Shown here: in pieces, positions 11,458 through 11,823 of the stretch
Numbering within the stretch: position 1 is the first letter of the stretch
How the letters are laid out: every line of letters starts with the position of its first letter
Assembly: GCA_964371655.1 (NCBI GenBank)
Contig: CAYJOD010000141.1
Location: 1 to 11,823, forward strand
Reading direction: 5' to 3'
Length of the DNA stretch: 11,823 nucleotides
Origin: CAZGSN01 sp964371655
GTDB taxonomy: Bacteria > Desulfobacterota > Binatia > HRBIN30
Notes under the pieces: generated by a model
What the model saw: the letters and a program-made list of their open reading frames with translations, nothing else
The model's database searches: none
Told to the model about the DNA's origin: nothing
Made by a program: the position numbers and the translations under genes

Positions 11458-11695
11458 CGAATTCGATCACGTCGCCATCGACCAGCTGGGTCTTCATTCC
11501 GCGCTGATGGTTGACGAGCACGCCGTTGACCGCGACGGCGGCCAGGCGGACGAGCTTCTCGAACTCGGGTCCCACCTTAGTCTTGGTCTGGTCGACGACG
11601 TCGGCCACGGTTGCGGCGTCGGCGACCTCGATTTCGAAGCGATCCATCTTCAGGACCTTCGTCATTTCATATGTTGGCTCTACGCTGACGCGCAT
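11435..11695 (-). CDS. MoaD/ThiS-type ubiquitin-like sulfur carrier
   Basis: The product is an 86-residue beta-grasp protein ending in SAGG; the C-terminal Gly-Gly is where MoaD/ThiS proteins are adenylated by a ThiF/MoeB-type E1 and then carry sulfur. Family pattern seen: ATVADVVDQ (about 28-36), AAVAVNGVLVN (52-62) and LVDGDVIEFV (71-80). ATG 11695 is chosen because AAGGAGGT (11703-11710) stands 7 bases upstream and the length fits the family (E. coli MoaD: 81). The longer frame to 11791 runs into a repeat. No E1 or molybdopterin or thiamine gene is in view, so the pathway cannot be assigned; no partner follows on the minus strand because the 3' end faces the protease operon. Confidence 0.88.
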   Translation of the reverse strand: MRVSVEPTYEMTKVLKMDRFEIEVADAATVADVVDQTKTKVGPEFEKLVRLAAVAVNGVLVNHQRGMKTQLVDGDVIEFVKASAGG

Positions 11696-11702
11696 CGGTC
11701 CT

Positions 11703-11710
11703 ACCTCCTT
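11703..11710 (-). promoter_or_regulatory. Strong ribosome binding site of the sulfur-carrier gene
   Basis: AAGGAGGT on the minus strand, 7 bases before ATG 11695. It is the best Shine-Dalgarno sequence in the window and fixes the start of the MoaD/ThiS-type gene. Confidence 0.85.
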
Positions 11711-11778
11711 GGCACTACTCACCTTCAGAATCTTGTCTGCACGCGCCAATTCCTTCGTCGCAACTGCCAGGCCAGCTC

Positions 11779-11823
11779 CCCTCGCCCGCATTACTTGCGG
11801 GAGAGGGTTAGGGTGAGGGAACC
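11779..11823. repeat. Dispersed hairpin repeat at the right edge
   Basis: CCCTCGCCCGCA (11779-11790) pairs with TGCGGGAGAGGG (11796-11807) with one mismatch, followed by TTAGGGTGAGGGAACC to the edge. This GGGAGAGGGTTAGGGTGAGG sequence is a very common dispersed repeat in proteobacterial genomes (from memory). It lies about 85 bases upstream of the sulfur-carrier start and probably continues past the window. Confidence 0.75.

Overview
The window is GC-rich, with strong G/C bias at third codon positions. It looks like part of an uncultured proteobacterium-like genome, possibly a Deltaproteobacteria or Binatota-type lineage. That placement is an inference from gene style and from the many dispersed palindromic repeats; no marker gene is present.

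Left part (1-4988, all on the minus strand): an osmoregulated periplasmic glucan locus. opgG (periplasmic, GH186-type protein) is followed almost without gap by opgH (membrane glucosyltransferase). Behind them lies a third gene that starts with a GTG codon at 638, has a clear signal peptide and runs off the left edge. Its last in-window part is made of a palindromic repeat. OpgH would make and export the beta-1,2-glucan backbone, OpgG would process it in the periplasm, and the third, exported product may act on the same glucan.

Middle (4989-8627): a 647-base divergent intergenic region packed with at least four families of dispersed or palindromic repeats. It is followed on the plus strand by an ABC exporter with an unusual N-terminal domain and zinc ribbon, and then by a DUF1854 protein. 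This pair is the one known as 'cyanophycin metabolism-associated', but no cyanophycin gene is visible here. A 157-base inverted-repeat element lies between the two genes.

Right part (8628-11823): an accessory region rich in antitoxin-like genes and repeats. It holds an orphan BrnA-type antitoxin (minus) with a palindromic element where brnT would be expected, a Phd/VapC pair with an operator-like palindrome, and an AF2212-like (DUF104) small protein coupled to a retropepsin-like aspartic protease. The protease stop overlaps the start of a third ORF that is cut short after 23 codons. A separate MoaD/ThiS-type sulfur-carrier gene faces them from the right edge.

The most notable features are the number of distinct palindromic repeat families (about eleven in under 12 kb), several of which lie directly at gene starts, between operon partners or inside a reading frame, and the DUF104-protease pair with its truncated third member. 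No tRNA, rRNA, CRISPR array or transposase gene was found.
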